Part shown: positions 10,252 through 21,581 of the stretch, in pieces
How the letters are laid out: each line of letters opens with the position of its first letter
Numbering within the stretch: position 1 is the stretch's first letter
Assembly: GCA_029279965.1 (NCBI GenBank)
Contig: JAJUHJ010000018.1
Coordinates: 1-37,213, forward strand
Length of the DNA: 37,213 bases
From: Phyllobacteriaceae bacterium
GTDB taxonomy: Bacteria; Pseudomonadota; Alphaproteobacteria; Rhizobiales; Rhizobiaceae
Direction: 5' to 3'
The notes under the pieces: model-generated
What the model was told of the DNA's origin: nothing
Seen by the model: only the letters and a program-made list of their open reading frames with translations
Database searches by the model: none
Translations under genes and position numbers: made by a program

Positions 10252-11010
10252 ATGTCAGAAGGCCGACGAACGACCATTGACGCCGGGGAAGTAGAGCGCT
10301 TTTCCGCGCTGGCCGCGGAGTGGTGGAATCCCAACGGGAAATTCCGCCCGCTCCACAAATTCAATCCGGTTCGGCTGGCCTATATCCGCGATCATGTCGC
10401 CGCTCATTTCGGCCGCGATGCGCGCGGCGCAAAACCTTTCGAGGGCCTGCGCATTCTCGATATCGGGTGTGGCGGCGGTCTTCTGTGCGAGCCGATGGCG
10501 CGCCTTGGCGCTTCAGTGGTCGGCGCCGATGCCTCCGAGACCAACATCGAGGTTGCCAAGATCCACGCCGCCGAGAGCAGAGTGAAGGTGGATTATCGGG
10601 CGGAGACGGCGGAGGCGCTTGCCGAAAAGGGCGAGAGGTTCGACGTCATTCTCAACATGGAAGTGGTCGAGCACGTCGCAGACATCGATCTGTTCATTGA
10701 AAAATGTGCCGAGATGCTCAATCCCGGCGGCATCATGTTTGTGGCCACGATCAACCGCACGCTGAAGGCACTGGGTCTTGCGATAATCGGTGCCGAATAT
10801 GTGCTGCGGTGGCTGCCGCGCGGAACGCACCAGTATGGCAAGCTGGTGCGGCCGGAGGAACTCGAGCGCGCGCTGACCGCCGCCGGCCTCGTCATGAAGG
10901 ACCGCACCGGCGTCGTCTACAATCCGCTTTCAGATCGTTGGGGGCGTTCGCAGGATATGGACGTCAACTACATGGTTCTTGCGGAACGCCCAGCCGAAGC
11001 GCAGAACTGA
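10252..11010 (+). CDS. ubiG: Ubiquinone biosynthesis O-methyltransferase UbiG
   Basis: Carries out both O-methylations in ubiquinone biosynthesis (at the C5-hydroxy stage and the final demethylubiquinone stage). The 252-residue protein begins with the UbiG-typical [21 protein letters not shown] segment (roughly 17-37), then SAM motif I LDIGCGGG (69-76), ADAS after the second strand, and NMEVVEHV; the C-terminal [10 protein letters not shown] region is also typical. AGGAG lies about eight bases before the ATG. It is transcribed away from lysC and ends 13 bases from the end of the convergent DUF1178 gene. Confidence 0.96.
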   Translation: MSEGRRTTIDAGEVERFSALAAEWWNPNGKFRPLHKFNPVRLAYIRDHVAAHFGRDARGAKPFEGLRILDIGCGGGLLCEPMARLGASVVGADASETNIEVAKIHAAESRVKVDYRAETAEALAEKGERFDVILNMEVVEHVADIDLFIEKCAEMLNPGGIMFVATINRTLKALGLAIIGAEYVLRWLPRGTHQYGKLVRPEELERALTAAGLVMKDRTGVVYNPLSDRWGRSQDMDVNYMVLAERPAEAQN

Positions 11011-11023
11011 ACCTGCCGGACCG

Positions 11024-11449
11024 TCAGTTCCGGTTCTCCGGAAGCATGGGCAACGGCATGAAGTCCACGCCGTCTTCCACAAGGCCTTTCGCCTCCTCGG
11101 CGGTTGCCTCACCATAAATGCCACGCGGCTCCACTTCGCCGAAGTGAATCCGCCGCGCTTCCTCTGCAAATTTGTCGCCTACGTAGTCGGCATTTTCACG
11201 GATCTTTTCCGACAGAGCCTTGAGCTGCGCCAGTGCCTTTTTCTGTGTCTCGTCCATGCCGAGCGCGACCTGCTCCGTCTTCCGGCTTTTGGCCACTGCC
11301 GGTGCCATCAGCGCCTTGCGCACCTCGCTCGAACCGCAGTGAGGACAAGAAACCAGCTTGCGATCCTTCTGGTCTTCGAAATCATCACCATTGCGGAACC
11401 ACGCCTCGAATTCGTGTTCCTTCTCGCACACAAGCCCGAAGCGGATCAT
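11024..11449 (-). CDS. DUF1178 family zinc-ribbon-like protein
   Basis: A 141-residue protein of the alpha/betaproteobacterial DUF1178 family. The start MIRFGLVCEKEHEFEAWF with Cys8, and a CPHCGS knuckle near residues 35-40, suggest a small metal-binding head; the rest is helical, with the conserved EEARRIHFGEVEPRGIYG block. Function unknown. The ATG overlaps the nitrilase stop by four bases (ATGA), with GAGGAG eight bases upstream, so translation is coupled. It is the last gene of comF-grxC-nit-DUF1178. Confidence 0.9.
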   Translation of the reverse strand: MIRFGLVCEKEHEFEAWFRNGDDFEDQKDRKLVSCPHCGSSEVRKALMAPAVAKSRKTEQVALGMDETQKKALAQLKALSEKIRENADYVGDKFAEEARRIHFGEVEPRGIYGEATAEEAKGLVEDGVDFMPLPMLPENRN

Positions 11450-12297
11450 GATGCATTCTCCTCGGACACAGCTTCTGTCACGGCAAACTCGCGTATGTTT
11501 TTCAGATTGGGAATTTTGCGGCGCGCTTCTGCGGACGCACCCGGCTCGATATCGGCGACAACAACGCAGGGCTCGTCATGGGTGGCTTCGGCCACAATCC
11601 GCCCCCACGGATCGACGATCAGCGAATGCCCAAAAGTCTCGCGGCCATCCTCGTGTTGCCCGCCCTGGGCCGCCGCAATCAGCCAGGCACCATTCTCGAT
11701 CGCTCTCGCCCGCGTCAGGACATGCCAGTGTGCCTCGCCGGTCTGGCGCGTGAAGGCGGCAGGCGCGGTCAACACCTTAGCGCCGGCAAGTGCTTGAGCG
11801 CTGAAGAGTTGCGGGAAGCGCAGATCGTAGCAGATGGAAAGGCCAATGCGCGCAAAGGGCAATGCCGCGACCACCGCGCGGGTGCCAGCGGCGTAGGTTG
11901 CCGATTCGCGCCAGCTTTCGCCATTGTCGAGATCGACATCGAACATGTGAATTTTGTCGTAAGTGGCGATTTGCCGACCGTCAGGCCCGAAAAGGAAAGC
12001 GCGATTGGCCACCTTTCCCCCACCGAGCGCAATGGCCGTAGAGCCCAGATGGACAAAAAGCGAAAGTTCCTTCGCCAATTCACCGGCGCGGTGAACGAGC
12101 GGGTCGTCATCTTCCGGGCGGATTCGCTCCAAAAGCTTCTCGCGATCACGCACGAGAATGCCGGTCATCTCGGGGCTCTGCACGTAGCGCGCGCCTCTTG
12201 CAGCCGCCTCGCGCACCAGAGTCTCGAATGTGCTGCGATTGGTGTCCGGCATCTCGCCTGAGCGCATCTGCAACGCCGCGACACGCATCACGCTCAT
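11446..12297 (-). CDS. Carbon-nitrogen hydrolase, Nit1/Nit2 type (likely deaminated-glutathione amidase)
   Basis: A nitrilase-superfamily amidase of 283 residues. The catalytic triad is visible: Glu43 in SPEMTG, Lys115 in YDKIHMFD, and Cys156 in SICYDLRFP. The KIHMFDVD and CYDLRFPQLF forms match the Nit1/Nit2 branch, whose characterised members hydrolyse deaminated glutathione or omega-amides as metabolite repair. Its place beside glutaredoxin fits a glutathione link, but the substrate is inferred. Start and stop overlap grxC and DUF1178 by four bases each. MRVAALQ, three codons in, is an alternative start. Confidence 0.92.
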   Translation of the reverse strand: MSVMRVAALQMRSGEMPDTNRSTFETLVREAAARGARYVQSPEMTGILVRDREKLLERIRPEDDDPLVHRAGELAKELSLFVHLGSTAIALGGGKVANRAFLFGPDGRQIATYDKIHMFDVDLDNGESWRESATYAAGTRAVVAALPFARIGLSICYDLRFPQLFSAQALAGAKVLTAPAAFTRQTGEAHWHVLTRARAIENGAWLIAAAQGGQHEDGRETFGHSLIVDPWGRIVAEATHDEPCVVVADIEPGASAEARRKIPNLKNIREFAVTEAVSEENAS

Positions 12298-12569
12298 TTG
12301 CCGTCTCCGTTCTCTGACTCAAGCATGCTGTCAAGCCGCCCTTCACGCTCCAGCGCATGGAGCTCGTCAGAACCACCTATATGCCTGTCCCCGATGAAAA
12401 TCTGCGGGAACGTTGACCGCCCCCCCGCACGCTGAATCATTTCCTGGCGCAGATCGGCCGAAAAGCTCGCGTCGTGCTCGACATAGGCGACGCCCTTGCG
12501 GTCCAAAAGCCGTTTGGCCGCTGCACAATAACCGCAGCCCATTCGGGTATAGATCGTTACATTCGACAT
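12294..12569 (-). CDS. grxC: Glutaredoxin 3
   Basis: A 91-residue dithiol glutaredoxin that reduces disulfides and glutathione mixed disulfides using glutathione. The active site CGYC (12-15) follows TIYTRMG; the cis-proline TFPQIFIG and the GGSDEL glutathione-contact motif are present. The length and CxYC motif place it with GrxC and not the monothiol GrxD type. It lies 27 bases after comF and overlaps the nitrilase by four bases. Confidence 0.96.
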   Translation of the reverse strand: MSNVTIYTRMGCGYCAAAKRLLDRKGVAYVEHDASFSADLRQEMIQRAGGRSTFPQIFIGDRHIGGSDELHALEREGRLDSMLESENGDGK

Positions 12570-12596
12570 AGCATCATCCGCTTGCGTCCTTGGCGG

Positions 12597-13370
12597 CTAT
12601 ATAAGGGCGGTATCGTCGGACGCAAAGCCGTCATCCAGAACCCGGGCGAAAGTCAGCACGTCTACCGCGTCAGCGCCGGCCCGTTTCAACGCCCGGCTTG
12701 CCGCCTTGACCGTGGCACCGGTCGTATAGACATCGTCTATCAGGAGCGCGCGCCTGCCGGAAAGCACGGCACGCCCCGCGGGAGGGACCTGAAACGCTCC
12801 GCGCACATTGGTTTCCCGTTCACGCAATCCCAGCCCCACCTGCTGACGCGTGATCCGGCGGCGCACCAGCGCCTCAGGTTCGTAATCGAGCCCGGCCAAC
12901 GTTGCAAAGGCCCGCGCAAGTTCCGCCGACTGGTTGAAACGCCGGGAGAAGAACCGCCGACGGTGTAGGGGCACCGGCACCACGACGGGCCTGTCTGCGA
13001 CGAGTTCGCCAGCGGCCCGCAGCATCCAGCGCGCCATCCAGGGAGCAAGATCCGTACGGTCCCCAAATTTGAGCCCCTGCGCCAGGCGGCGCGCAACCCC
13101 CTGATAGGCCACCGCTGCGCGGGCGCGGGCGAAGGGCGGTGGATCGGCAATGGCCTCTGCCGACAAAAACCCCTCACCCATGTCGTGGTCGAACGGCGTT
13201 CCCATCACCGGGCACCAGGGACGCTCCAGAAAGCGCAGCCCCGGCCAGCAGTCCGCACATAACGTTCCGGGCGCGGCGACAAGGTTACGGCAACCGAGAC
13301 AAGCTGGCGGAAAGAGCAGCCGCACCGTCATCTCTCGCGCAGCTTTGCCAGCCCGGTTTGAAAGTGTCAT
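12597..13370 (-). CDS. ComF family protein (phosphoribosyltransferase fold)
   Basis: A ComF/GntX-type protein of 257 residues. The N-terminal zinc finger has CLGC (24-27) and CADC (38-41); the C-terminal type I phosphoribosyltransferase domain holds the PRPP loop LLIDDVYTTGAT (209-220), and RRRFFSRRFNQS in the middle is typical of ComF. In naturally competent bacteria ComF acts in DNA uptake; here there is no competence context and the role is unknown. The frame is open 58 codons further upstream across the start of the divergent gene; I chose 13370 because it leaves an intergenic promoter gap. The ATG at 13331 is an alternative. Confidence 0.9.
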   Translation of the reverse strand: MTLSNRAGKAAREMTVRLLFPPACLGCRNLVAAPGTLCADCWPGLRFLERPWCPVMGTPFDHDMGEGFLSAEAIADPPPFARARAAVAYQGVARRLAQGLKFGDRTDLAPWMARWMLRAAGELVADRPVVVPVPLHRRRFFSRRFNQSAELARAFATLAGLDYEPEALVRRRITRQQVGLGLRERETNVRGAFQVPPAGRAVLSGRRALLIDDVYTTGATVKAASRALKRAGADAVDVLTFARVLDDGFASDDTALI

Positions 13371-13425
13371 CTCTTGTTCGCTCGAAAACCTGTCCCCACC
13401 TTTGCACCATAGCACTTTTGTGCCA

Positions 13426-13439
13426 TTGCGCACGCGCAA
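13426..13439. promoter_or_regulatory. Palindrome between divergent comF and methyltransferase-like genes
   Basis: TTGCGC-AC-GCGCAA, a 6-bp inverted repeat with a 2-base centre, lies 56 bases before the proposed comF start and 16 bases before the plus-strand gene. A nearby GCAC-TTTT-GTGC adds a second small dyad. The place and symmetry fit an operator, but no regulator is known to bind it. Confidence 0.35.
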
Positions 13440-13454
13440 CGAGAGCAGTCGCGA

Positions 13455-14330
13455 ATGGAAACGATATTCGACGCAAGGCTTGCGCTTGCCCGCAAGCTGC
13501 GCGCCCTGCAAAACGGCACGAGCACGGACTTCCTCATGCGCCATGTCGCTGGCGATCTGTCAGACCGCCTGGCGACGATCGGGCGTCATTTTTCGAAGGC
13601 CGCTGCCATTTTCTGCATCACCGCGGATGCGGCCGATGCCGTTTCGTCGAGCGGAAAGGCCGACCATATCGTCCGCGTTGAGGCGGACAGGCGGCTGCTC
13701 TCACAAGCATATGACGGACTGGTCGCAGAACCTGAAATTCTGCCGCTCGGTGCTGAAAGCACCGATCTCGTGGTTTCCCTGATGACGCTGCACGAAGCCA
13801 ACGACCTGCCCGGGCTTCTGGTGCAGATCCGGCGTGCCCTGAGGCCCGACGGACTGTTTCTCGGCTCGATGGCCGGCGCCGGCACCTTGCAGGAGCTGCG
13901 GCAATGCCTGCTTCAGGCCGAAACCGAGGTCAGCGGCGGCGCAGCACCACGAGTCAGCCCTTTCACAGATGTGCGCGAGGTGGGAGCTCTCCTTCAACGC
14001 GCGGGTTTCGCCTTACCGGTCGCTGATATCGAGCCGCTAACCGTGCGGTATGCAACAATGTTCGATCTTATGCGCGATCTGCGGGGAATGGGCGCCACGA
14101 ACGCGCTGATGGAGCGCAGCCGCCGGCCGGCGACGCGCCGACTGTTCCTCCGCGCGGCCGAACTCTACCAAGAACAGTTTTCCGATCCGGATGGGCGCAT
14201 TCGCGCCAGCTTCAACATCGTCTGGATGTCCGGCTGGGCGCCGGACGCGACCCAGCAGAAGCCGCTCAAGCCGGGTAGCGCAAAGGTTTCGCTGAAGGAT
14301 GTGCTGTCGTCCCCGAACCCGCCAGACTGA
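13455..14330 (+). CDS. SAM-methyltransferase-fold protein, BioC/NDUFAF5-like
   Basis: A 291-residue protein related to the alphaproteobacterial group close to mitochondrial NDUFAF5, an assembly factor that modifies a complex I subunit. The start IFDARLALARKLRA, a methyltransferase-type LVVSLMTLHEANDLPGLLVQIRRALRPDG segment (around 113-141) and the PFTDVREVGALLQRAGF segment fit class I methyltransferases. However, the glycine-rich SAM motif I is missing: the matching strand reads AAIFCITADAADAV. It may therefore have lost, or not need, usual SAM binding. It is transcribed divergently from comF. The link to complex I is inferred only from family similarity. Confidence 0.8.
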   Translation: METIFDARLALARKLRALQNGTSTDFLMRHVAGDLSDRLATIGRHFSKAAAIFCITADAADAVSSSGKADHIVRVEADRRLLSQAYDGLVAEPEILPLGAESTDLVVSLMTLHEANDLPGLLVQIRRALRPDGLFLGSMAGAGTLQELRQCLLQAETEVSGGAAPRVSPFTDVREVGALLQRAGFALPVADIEPLTVRYATMFDLMRDLRGMGATNALMERSRRPATRRLFLRAAELYQEQFSDPDGRIRASFNIVWMSGWAPDATQQKPLKPGSAKVSLKDVLSSPNPPD

Positions 14331-14335
14331 GCCGT

Positions 14336-14503
14336 TCAATCAGGCCTGATCGTGGAATGCTGCTCGCTTTGCCCGTAGACGGTGTCCACCTGATGCCGCA
14401 GTTCGGCAGCGGCCACGATGATCGCCAGCAGCAGGAAACCAACGATGAGGGTACACTCGATGGCGCCTGTTGCGTTCCGGCTTTGAAGCAAATCCTTGAA
14501 CAT
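14336..14503 (-). CDS. Small Flp/Tad-type pilin-like protein
   Basis: A 55-residue protein. MFKDLLQSRNATGAIECTLI has the layout of a type IVb prepilin: short charged leader, an A/G-I-E motif (Glu16), and then a hydrophobic helix (about 17-34, VGFLLLAIIVAAA). The Glu five residues after the likely cleavage point and the short tail fit Flp/TadE-like proteins, although Ala rather than Gly would sit at -1 and Cys replaces the usual Tyr. AGGG overlaps the end of the upstream gene, eight bases away. No tad/cpa machinery is in the window. A longer open frame exists upstream, but it is out of place with the neighbour gene. Confidence 0.65.
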   Translation of the reverse strand: MFKDLLQSRNATGAIECTLIVGFLLLAIIVAAAELRHQVDTVYGQSEQHSTIRPD

Positions 14504-14511
14504 GCTCGCCC

Positions 14512-14820
14512 TCAGCACGCGCCGCGCCTGCTCCCGTGCGGATCGACGATACAGGAAGCATGAGGGTTCGGCTGGAGGATGCTGCGCCGGACGGTGAAGA
14601 CATTGCCGTCTCTGAGCGAGCCGGTTGTCACTGGGTCGATACCGACGCGGTGTGTTGCCATGTCCCGGGTTTTCCGGTCGAGAACAGGCGTCAGAATAAG
14701 CGCGAGGGCAATCGCGGCGGAACCGAAAAGCAGCACGATTCGAACCAGTCCCATGCCCGCACGCTCCAGGCGCGTCCAAGCTCTGCGACCGCCCGGATCG
14801 TTCTGGAAAAGTGAACTCAT
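14512..14820 (-). CDS. Small membrane protein, function unknown
   Basis: A 102-residue protein with one clear membrane helix (about 24-44, GLVRIVLLFGSAAIALALIL), then a polar region with HRVGIDPVTTGSL and, near the end, a pair of Cys (CIV...GAC) that could form a disulfide outside the membrane. The ATG is preceded by GGAGAGG. It is followed after eight bases by the Flp-like gene, so the two are probably one transcript. I recognise the pattern as a conserved hypothetical of rhizobia, without known function. Confidence 0.7.
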   Translation of the reverse strand: MSSLFQNDPGGRRAWTRLERAGMGLVRIVLLFGSAAIALALILTPVLDRKTRDMATHRVGIDPVTTGSLRDGNVFTVRRSILQPNPHASCIVDPHGSRRGAC

Positions 14821-14902
14821 TGTCCTCTCCGGCAGTGCTGGAATTCGCCCTTCGAGGTAAAATTGTCAGCTTCGCCTAAAGGAACGCTTAACGCCGAACG
14901 GA

Positions 14903-15310
14903 TCAGAGCAGATCGATCAGGAAGGGAATAAGCGGTGCATCGGCCGGCGGCATGGGAAAATCGCGCAGGCGCTGCGGGCGCACCCACTTGATCGCTTGCC
15001 CTTCGCGCGATTGCGGCATGCCCCAGAAGCGGCGGCAAACGAACAGAGGCATGAGCAGGTGAAAATCATCATAGCTGTGGCTGGCGAAGGTCAGTGGCGC
15101 GAGGCAGGCCGTTCTGGTTTCGATGCCAAGTTCTTCATGAAGTTCACGGATCACCGTCTCTTCGGGCGTCTCGCCCGGTTCCACCTTTCCACCGGGAAAC
15201 TCCCATAGGCCCGCCATGGGCTTGCCTTCCGGCCGCTGCGCAAGAAGCACGCGTCCATCGGCGTCGATCAGTGCGCAGGCTGCCACCAGGAGAACCGGCT
15301 TAGGCTCCAC
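14903..15310 (-). CDS. mutT: MutT-type (deoxy)nucleoside triphosphate pyrophosphohydrolase
   Basis: A 135-residue Nudix hydrolase. The Nudix box runs from GGKVEPGETPEE into RELHEELGI (about 40-62), preceded by LLAQRPEGKPMAGLWEFP, which is the MutT subgroup pattern; such enzymes clear oxidised nucleotides such as 8-oxo-dGTP. The start is GTG, three bases after the acetyltransferase stop, so translation is likely coupled. It belongs to the argJ-GNAT-mutT minus-strand run. An exact substrate cannot be read from sequence. Confidence 0.92.
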   Translation of the reverse strand: MEPKPVLLVAACALIDADGRVLLAQRPEGKPMAGLWEFPGGKVEPGETPEETVIRELHEELGIETRTACLAPLTFASHSYDDFHLLMPLFVCRRFWGMPQSREGQAIKWVRPQRLRDFPMPPADAPLIPFLIDLL

Positions 15311-15313
15311 AGC

Positions 15314-16114
15314 TCAGGCCTTCACTGACGGCGGCTGACGATAATGATAGCGGTAGACGTCTTCGAAACCGAGCGAATAATAGAGCCCCAGAGCCGTCTT
15401 GTTCTCATCTTCAACCTGAAGCCAGGCCACGTTCGCACCTCGAAGATGCGCCCACTTGAGCGCCGAAAGCAGCATGCGCCGGCCAAATCCCTTGCCACGG
15501 TGCGCCCTGGCCGTTGCCACCTCGAAAAGGCCGGCGAGATCACCTTCATGCACGCAAATGGCCGTGGCGACAGGAACATCATGCTGCTCGAGAATGAATA
15601 GCCCCGCCTGCGGCCGGATCGAGCTGACCACCTCGGTAAAGCCCGGTCGCAGCTCTGCGTCATATCCGTGTACCTGGAAGGCGGCGGTAACGAAGCGGTT
15701 CAGATCCTTGAGCGGGATCTGGTGCATCGCTTTGCCGACAATATCGCCGGTGAGCCTCAGGCGCATTACCCTCGATTCTTTCAGCGTCGACCAGCCTCTA
15801 GCATCCAGGTATTCGGAGATGGCCGGTGCGGCGAGCGGTGAAATGCGAAAAGTGAGCGGCCGCCCATATGCCTGGAAGCGGCGCTCAGCCTGTTCGACGC
15901 GCTCCTTCAGGCGATGATCGTCACCGGGGTCAAGCGGGTTGATCGAGTTGAGGCGCAAGGCGGGATGGCTGCCCGTCAGCCGCACTGCCCATGTGCCGTC
16001 ATATTGCACGGAGGTCGCCGGCCATGCCCGAAAACCTGCCGCTTCAAAGCGGCGGATAACCGCCAGCCGTTCGGCCGTTTCCTTCTCCACGCCGTCAGCT
16101 CCTGTAGTCGCCAT
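15314..16114 (-). CDS. GNAT family N-acetyltransferase
   Basis: A protein of 266 residues with a C-terminal GNAT domain. The acetyl-CoA loop is in [21 protein letters not shown], followed by [20 protein letters not shown], the usual beta-5/alpha-4 end. The N-terminal half ([14 protein letters not shown]...GTWAVRLT) is typical of a rhizobial group found after argJ. Substrate unknown. The ATG at 16114 overlaps the end of argJ by 20 bases; an alternative GTG at 16090 lies just after the argJ stop with AGGAG eight bases upstream and may be the true start (258 residues). Confidence 0.88.
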   Translation of the reverse strand: MATTGADGVEKETAERLAVIRRFEAAGFRAWPATSVQYDGTWAVRLTGSHPALRLNSINPLDPGDDHRLKERVEQAERRFQAYGRPLTFRISPLAAPAISEYLDARGWSTLKESRVMRLRLTGDIVGKAMHQIPLKDLNRFVTAAFQVHGYDAELRPGFTEVVSSIRPQAGLFILEQHDVPVATAICVHEGDLAGLFEVATARAHRGKGFGRRMLLSALKWAHLRGANVAWLQVEDENKTALGLYYSLGFEDVYRYHYRQPPSVKA

Positions 16115-17336
16115 TGATGGCCACATACTCCTTTGTGAGGTCGCAGGTCCAGACAGTCGCCTTGCCGCGTCCCATGCCGAGATCGACATGAATGACGATC
16201 TCGTCACGCTTCATATAGGCCGAGGTCTCTTCCTCTGAATAGTCGGGATCGCGTTCGCCCTCATGCGCCACGCGGATACCGCCGAACCAGATGGCAATGC
16301 GATCGCGGTCGGCCGGCTCTCCCGCCTTGCCGACAGCCATCACAATGCGTCCCCAATTGGCATCCTCGCCGGCGATGGCTGTCTTGACCAGCGGGGAATT
16401 GGCAATGGAAAGAGCGACACGTTTGGCCGAGCGCGCGGACGTCGCCCCCGTCACATTCACCTCCACCTGCTTGCGCGCGCCCTCGCCATCACGCACGACC
16501 TGCAGTGCCAGCTCCTTCAAAAGTCCGGCGAGCGCCTTCCGGAACGGTGCTAAGCGAGCATCGCGAACATCCTCGATCCGGGGCGCGCCACGCATTGCCG
16601 CCTTGCCCGTGGCAAACAGCATCAGCGTATCGCTCGTGGACGTGTCGCTATCGACCGTGATGGCGTTGAATGTCTTTCCCGTCGCCTTCGTGAGAAGTTG
16701 CTGCAGCACCGGGGCGGCAATCGGCGCATCTGTCGCGACGAAAGACAACATGGTGGCCATGTCGGGGGCAATCATCCCCGCGCCCTTGGCAATACCGTTG
16801 ATGACGATTTCCGCGTCGCCGAGCCGGGCCGTCGCCGTGACCAGCTTGGGATAGGTATCGGTGGTCATGATGGCCCGCGCTGCGTCATCCCAGCCGGCGG
16901 GCTCCGCCTGCTTTACGAGGTCATCCAGCAGGCCGGAAAAGCGGTCGGCTTCCAGCGGCTCGCCGATAACTCCTGTTGAGGCGAGGAACACCTCGTCTTC
17001 GTGACTGCCGACCGACCGTGCGGCCGCCTGTGCCGTCAGCGCCGTGGCTTCCCGGCCCCTACGGCCGGTGAACGCATTGGCATTACCCGAATTGACGACG
17101 AGAATACGGGCCCTGCCCCCGGCGATATTGTTCCGGCAAAATTCAACCGGGGCAGAGGGACACTTGGAGCGGGTGAAGACACCGGCAACCTCGGTTCCCT
17201 CATCAAACACCATGACCATAAGGTCTTTGCGGCCCTTGTATTTGATGCCTGCCTCCACGGCGGCAAGGCGCACACCCTCCACCTGCGGCATTTGTGGATA
17301 GTGTTTCGGCGCGAGCGGAGAGAGGGCATCTGACAT
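16095..17336 (-). CDS. argJ: Bifunctional ArgJ (glutamate N-acetyltransferase / N-acetylglutamate synthase)
   Basis: ArgJ moves the acetyl group from N-acetylornithine to glutamate (step five of arginine synthesis) and can also make N-acetylglutamate from acetyl-CoA. The 413-residue precursor shows the self-cleavage site MATML (193-197): cut between Ala194 and Thr195, leaving Thr195 as nucleophile. The oxyanion region [11 protein letters not shown] (81-91) and C-terminal end with [11 protein letters not shown] are typical. The ATG has GGAAA upstream. It follows a terminator after the isomerase gene, so it probably has its own promoter, though I could not pick one out. Confidence 0.97.
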   Translation of the reverse strand: MSDALSPLAPKHYPQMPQVEGVRLAAVEAGIKYKGRKDLMVMVFDEGTEVAGVFTRSKCPSAPVEFCRNNIAGGRARILVVNSGNANAFTGRRGREATALTAQAAARSVGSHEDEVFLASTGVIGEPLEADRFSGLLDDLVKQAEPAGWDDAARAIMTTDTYPKLVTATARLGDAEIVINGIAKGAGMIAPDMATMLSFVATDAPIAAPVLQQLLTKATGKTFNAITVDSDTSTSDTLMLFATGKAAMRGAPRIEDVRDARLAPFRKALAGLLKELALQVVRDGEGARKQVEVNVTGATSARSAKRVALSIANSPLVKTAIAGEDANWGRIVMAVGKAGEPADRDRIAIWFGGIRVAHEGERDPDYSEEETSAYMKRDEIVIHVDLGMGRGKATVWTCDLTKEYVAINGDYRS

Positions 17337-17438
17337 GATTTTTCCGGGGAAATTAATGGATTCCTTCGTCTCCCGTCTGCCTCATGCGGCACACGGGCGC
17401 AAGCTGAAATACATTAACCCGGACGAATCGGTAATCCG

Positions 17439-17473
17439 AAAAGAAAAGCCGCGGGAGCGTGCGCCCCCACGGC
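17439..17473 (-). terminator. Rho-independent terminator of the peptidylprolyl isomerase gene
   Basis: On the minus strand, GCCGTGGG pairs with CCCGCGGC (one T-G wobble; arms at 17473-17466 and 17455-17448) around a 10-base loop, followed at once by TTTTCTTTT (17447-17439). It lies 31 bases beyond the isomerase stop and upstream of argJ. Confidence 0.85.
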
Positions 17474-17503
17474 AACAGCGCAAGGAGAAGAAGCCGGCAA
17501 AAG

Positions 17504-18397
17504 CTATTGCTGGCTTTCCTCGTCCTGGTCGCTACCGACCTGCTGCTGGAAGAGCTGATCGACGGTGGTTTTCAGTTCTTCGTTCGGAATATCCAATTCG
17601 GCATCGCTGCGCAGCGAAGCCAGTTGCTCGATATACTTGTCACGAATGAGCAGGGAGCGAATCTGATCCTCCACCTGTTCGAAGGGGGGCGGCTCCTGCA
17701 TGCGCTTGTCCTCGACCTTGATCACGTGCCAGCCGAAATCGCTCTGCACCGGCTCCTCCGAGTGGGTGCCGGGCTCCATGGCGAAGGCCGCCTCGGAGAA
17801 TTCCGGCACCATTCGGTCGGCCGTGAAATAGCCGAGGTCTCCGCCATTGGCGGCAGCACCGTCCGTCGATTTTTCCTTGGCGATTTCGGCGAAGTCGCCC
17901 CCATTGTCGAGCTGCTCGACAATCTCGTTCGCCTCTTCCTCGGTCTCTACAAGGATGTGGCGGGCATGCACCTCTTCCTTCGGCTCGATCTTTGCCATTT
18001 CCGTATCATAGCGTGCGCGCAGCTCCTCCTCGCTGAGGCCGCCGACCACGTTCTGATCGATGTAGGCACTGTGCAGCGCGCGCTCGCGCAAAAATTTCAT
18101 CTGCTGCTGGAAATCGGCGCTCTCATCGATGCCCTGCTCTTCCGCCTCGGCAGCAAACAGCCGTACATCAATGACGGCGGAAAGCGCGGCGGCGCGGCGT
18201 TGCGCCTCCGGAAGCTGGCCGAACTGCGGACCAAGCTCGCTTTGGGCAAGCGCAAGATCGCTTTCGGTGATGGGCTGCCCGTTGAGTGTGGCCACCACGC
18301 TGTCTTCGTCCTGCGCGAAGGCGGGAACACAGGCAATCGCGGCCATAATAGCGGCAGCACCTGCCTGGAACAGATGGTGGCGAAGGGAATGCTGCAT
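17504..18397 (-). CDS. Secreted parvulin-type peptidylprolyl isomerase
   Basis: A 297-residue periplasmic foldase of the PrsA/SurA-like type. A signal peptide covers about 1-28 (hydrophobic AAAIMAAIACVPAFA, cleavage before QDED). An N-terminal SurA-like helical region follows, then the rotamase domain (about 142-232) with ARHILV, GGDLGYF and FGWHVIKV, and a Gln/Glu/Asp-rich tail. It likely helps outer-membrane or secreted proteins fold after SecA-driven export; secA is its divergent neighbour. The frame is open 41 codons upstream, but MQHSLRHH gives a proper signal peptide and has GGAG ten bases upstream. Confidence 0.93.
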   Translation of the reverse strand: MQHSLRHHLFQAGAAAIMAAIACVPAFAQDEDSVVATLNGQPITESDLALAQSELGPQFGQLPEAQRRAAALSAVIDVRLFAAEAEEQGIDESADFQQQMKFLRERALHSAYIDQNVVGGLSEEELRARYDTEMAKIEPKEEVHARHILVETEEEANEIVEQLDNGGDFAEIAKEKSTDGAAANGGDLGYFTADRMVPEFSEAAFAMEPGTHSEEPVQSDFGWHVIKVEDKRMQEPPPFEQVEDQIRSLLIRDKYIEQLASLRSDAELDIPNEELKTTVDQLFQQQVGSDQDEESQQ

Positions 18398-18513
18398 CGG
18401 CAAAAATCTCCAGTCGTCGGTGGGGGGCTTCCGCCCGTACAGATATCTATTTGCCAACCGAAACCACCAGGATGTGGCGGATTTATGCGGGCGTTTATGG
18501 ATTTTACGCGGCG

Positions 18514-18542
18514 TTGACATCGCTGATGGCCCCTCTTATCTC
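18514..18542 (+). promoter_or_regulatory. Candidate secA promoter
   Basis: TTGACA (18514-18519), 17-base spacer, TATCTC (18537-18542). The -35 is perfect and the -10 moderate. It gives a leader of about 110 bases before secA. The same 261-base gap must also hold the promoter of the divergent isomerase gene. Confidence 0.55.
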
Positions 18543-18658
18543 TCCTTCGACCCAGCGTCCAGAAGCATTTCCGGACGTTCCCTTTGCCAGTAACAGCTTG
18601 ATACCGGTTCATCGGCCGGTTTCTCGATAATGGCATATGCGATTTGAAAGGACCGGGA

Positions 18659-21394
<2,736 letters not shown>

Positions 21395-21426
21395 GCTTCA
21401 GCGCGTCGCGCCCATTTCACGATCCA

Positions 21427-21462
21427 GCATGATTCTTCGGGTAGAGCCGGAGTAAATCATGC
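21427..21462. terminator. Hairpin downstream of secA
   Basis: GCATGATT (21427-21434) pairs with AATCATGC (21455-21462), and inside it CTTCGG (21435-21440) pairs with CCGGAG (21447-21452, one G-T), loop GTAGAG. That makes a 14-bp stem with a 2-base bulge, 33 bases after the secA stop. No U-tract follows, so it may protect the 3' end or act with Rho. It resembles small palindromic repeats of rhizobial intergenic regions, but only one copy is in the window. Confidence 0.5.
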
Positions 21463-21581
21463 GTGAGCATCGAGATACCGGTCGGGATCGCTGCCGATTC
21501 GACAATTTCACCTTTCGCAACCTGCTCTTAAACACTCTGCGCTAGACCTTCACTTGTTACGGGGCAAAGCGGAGTTGTGAG

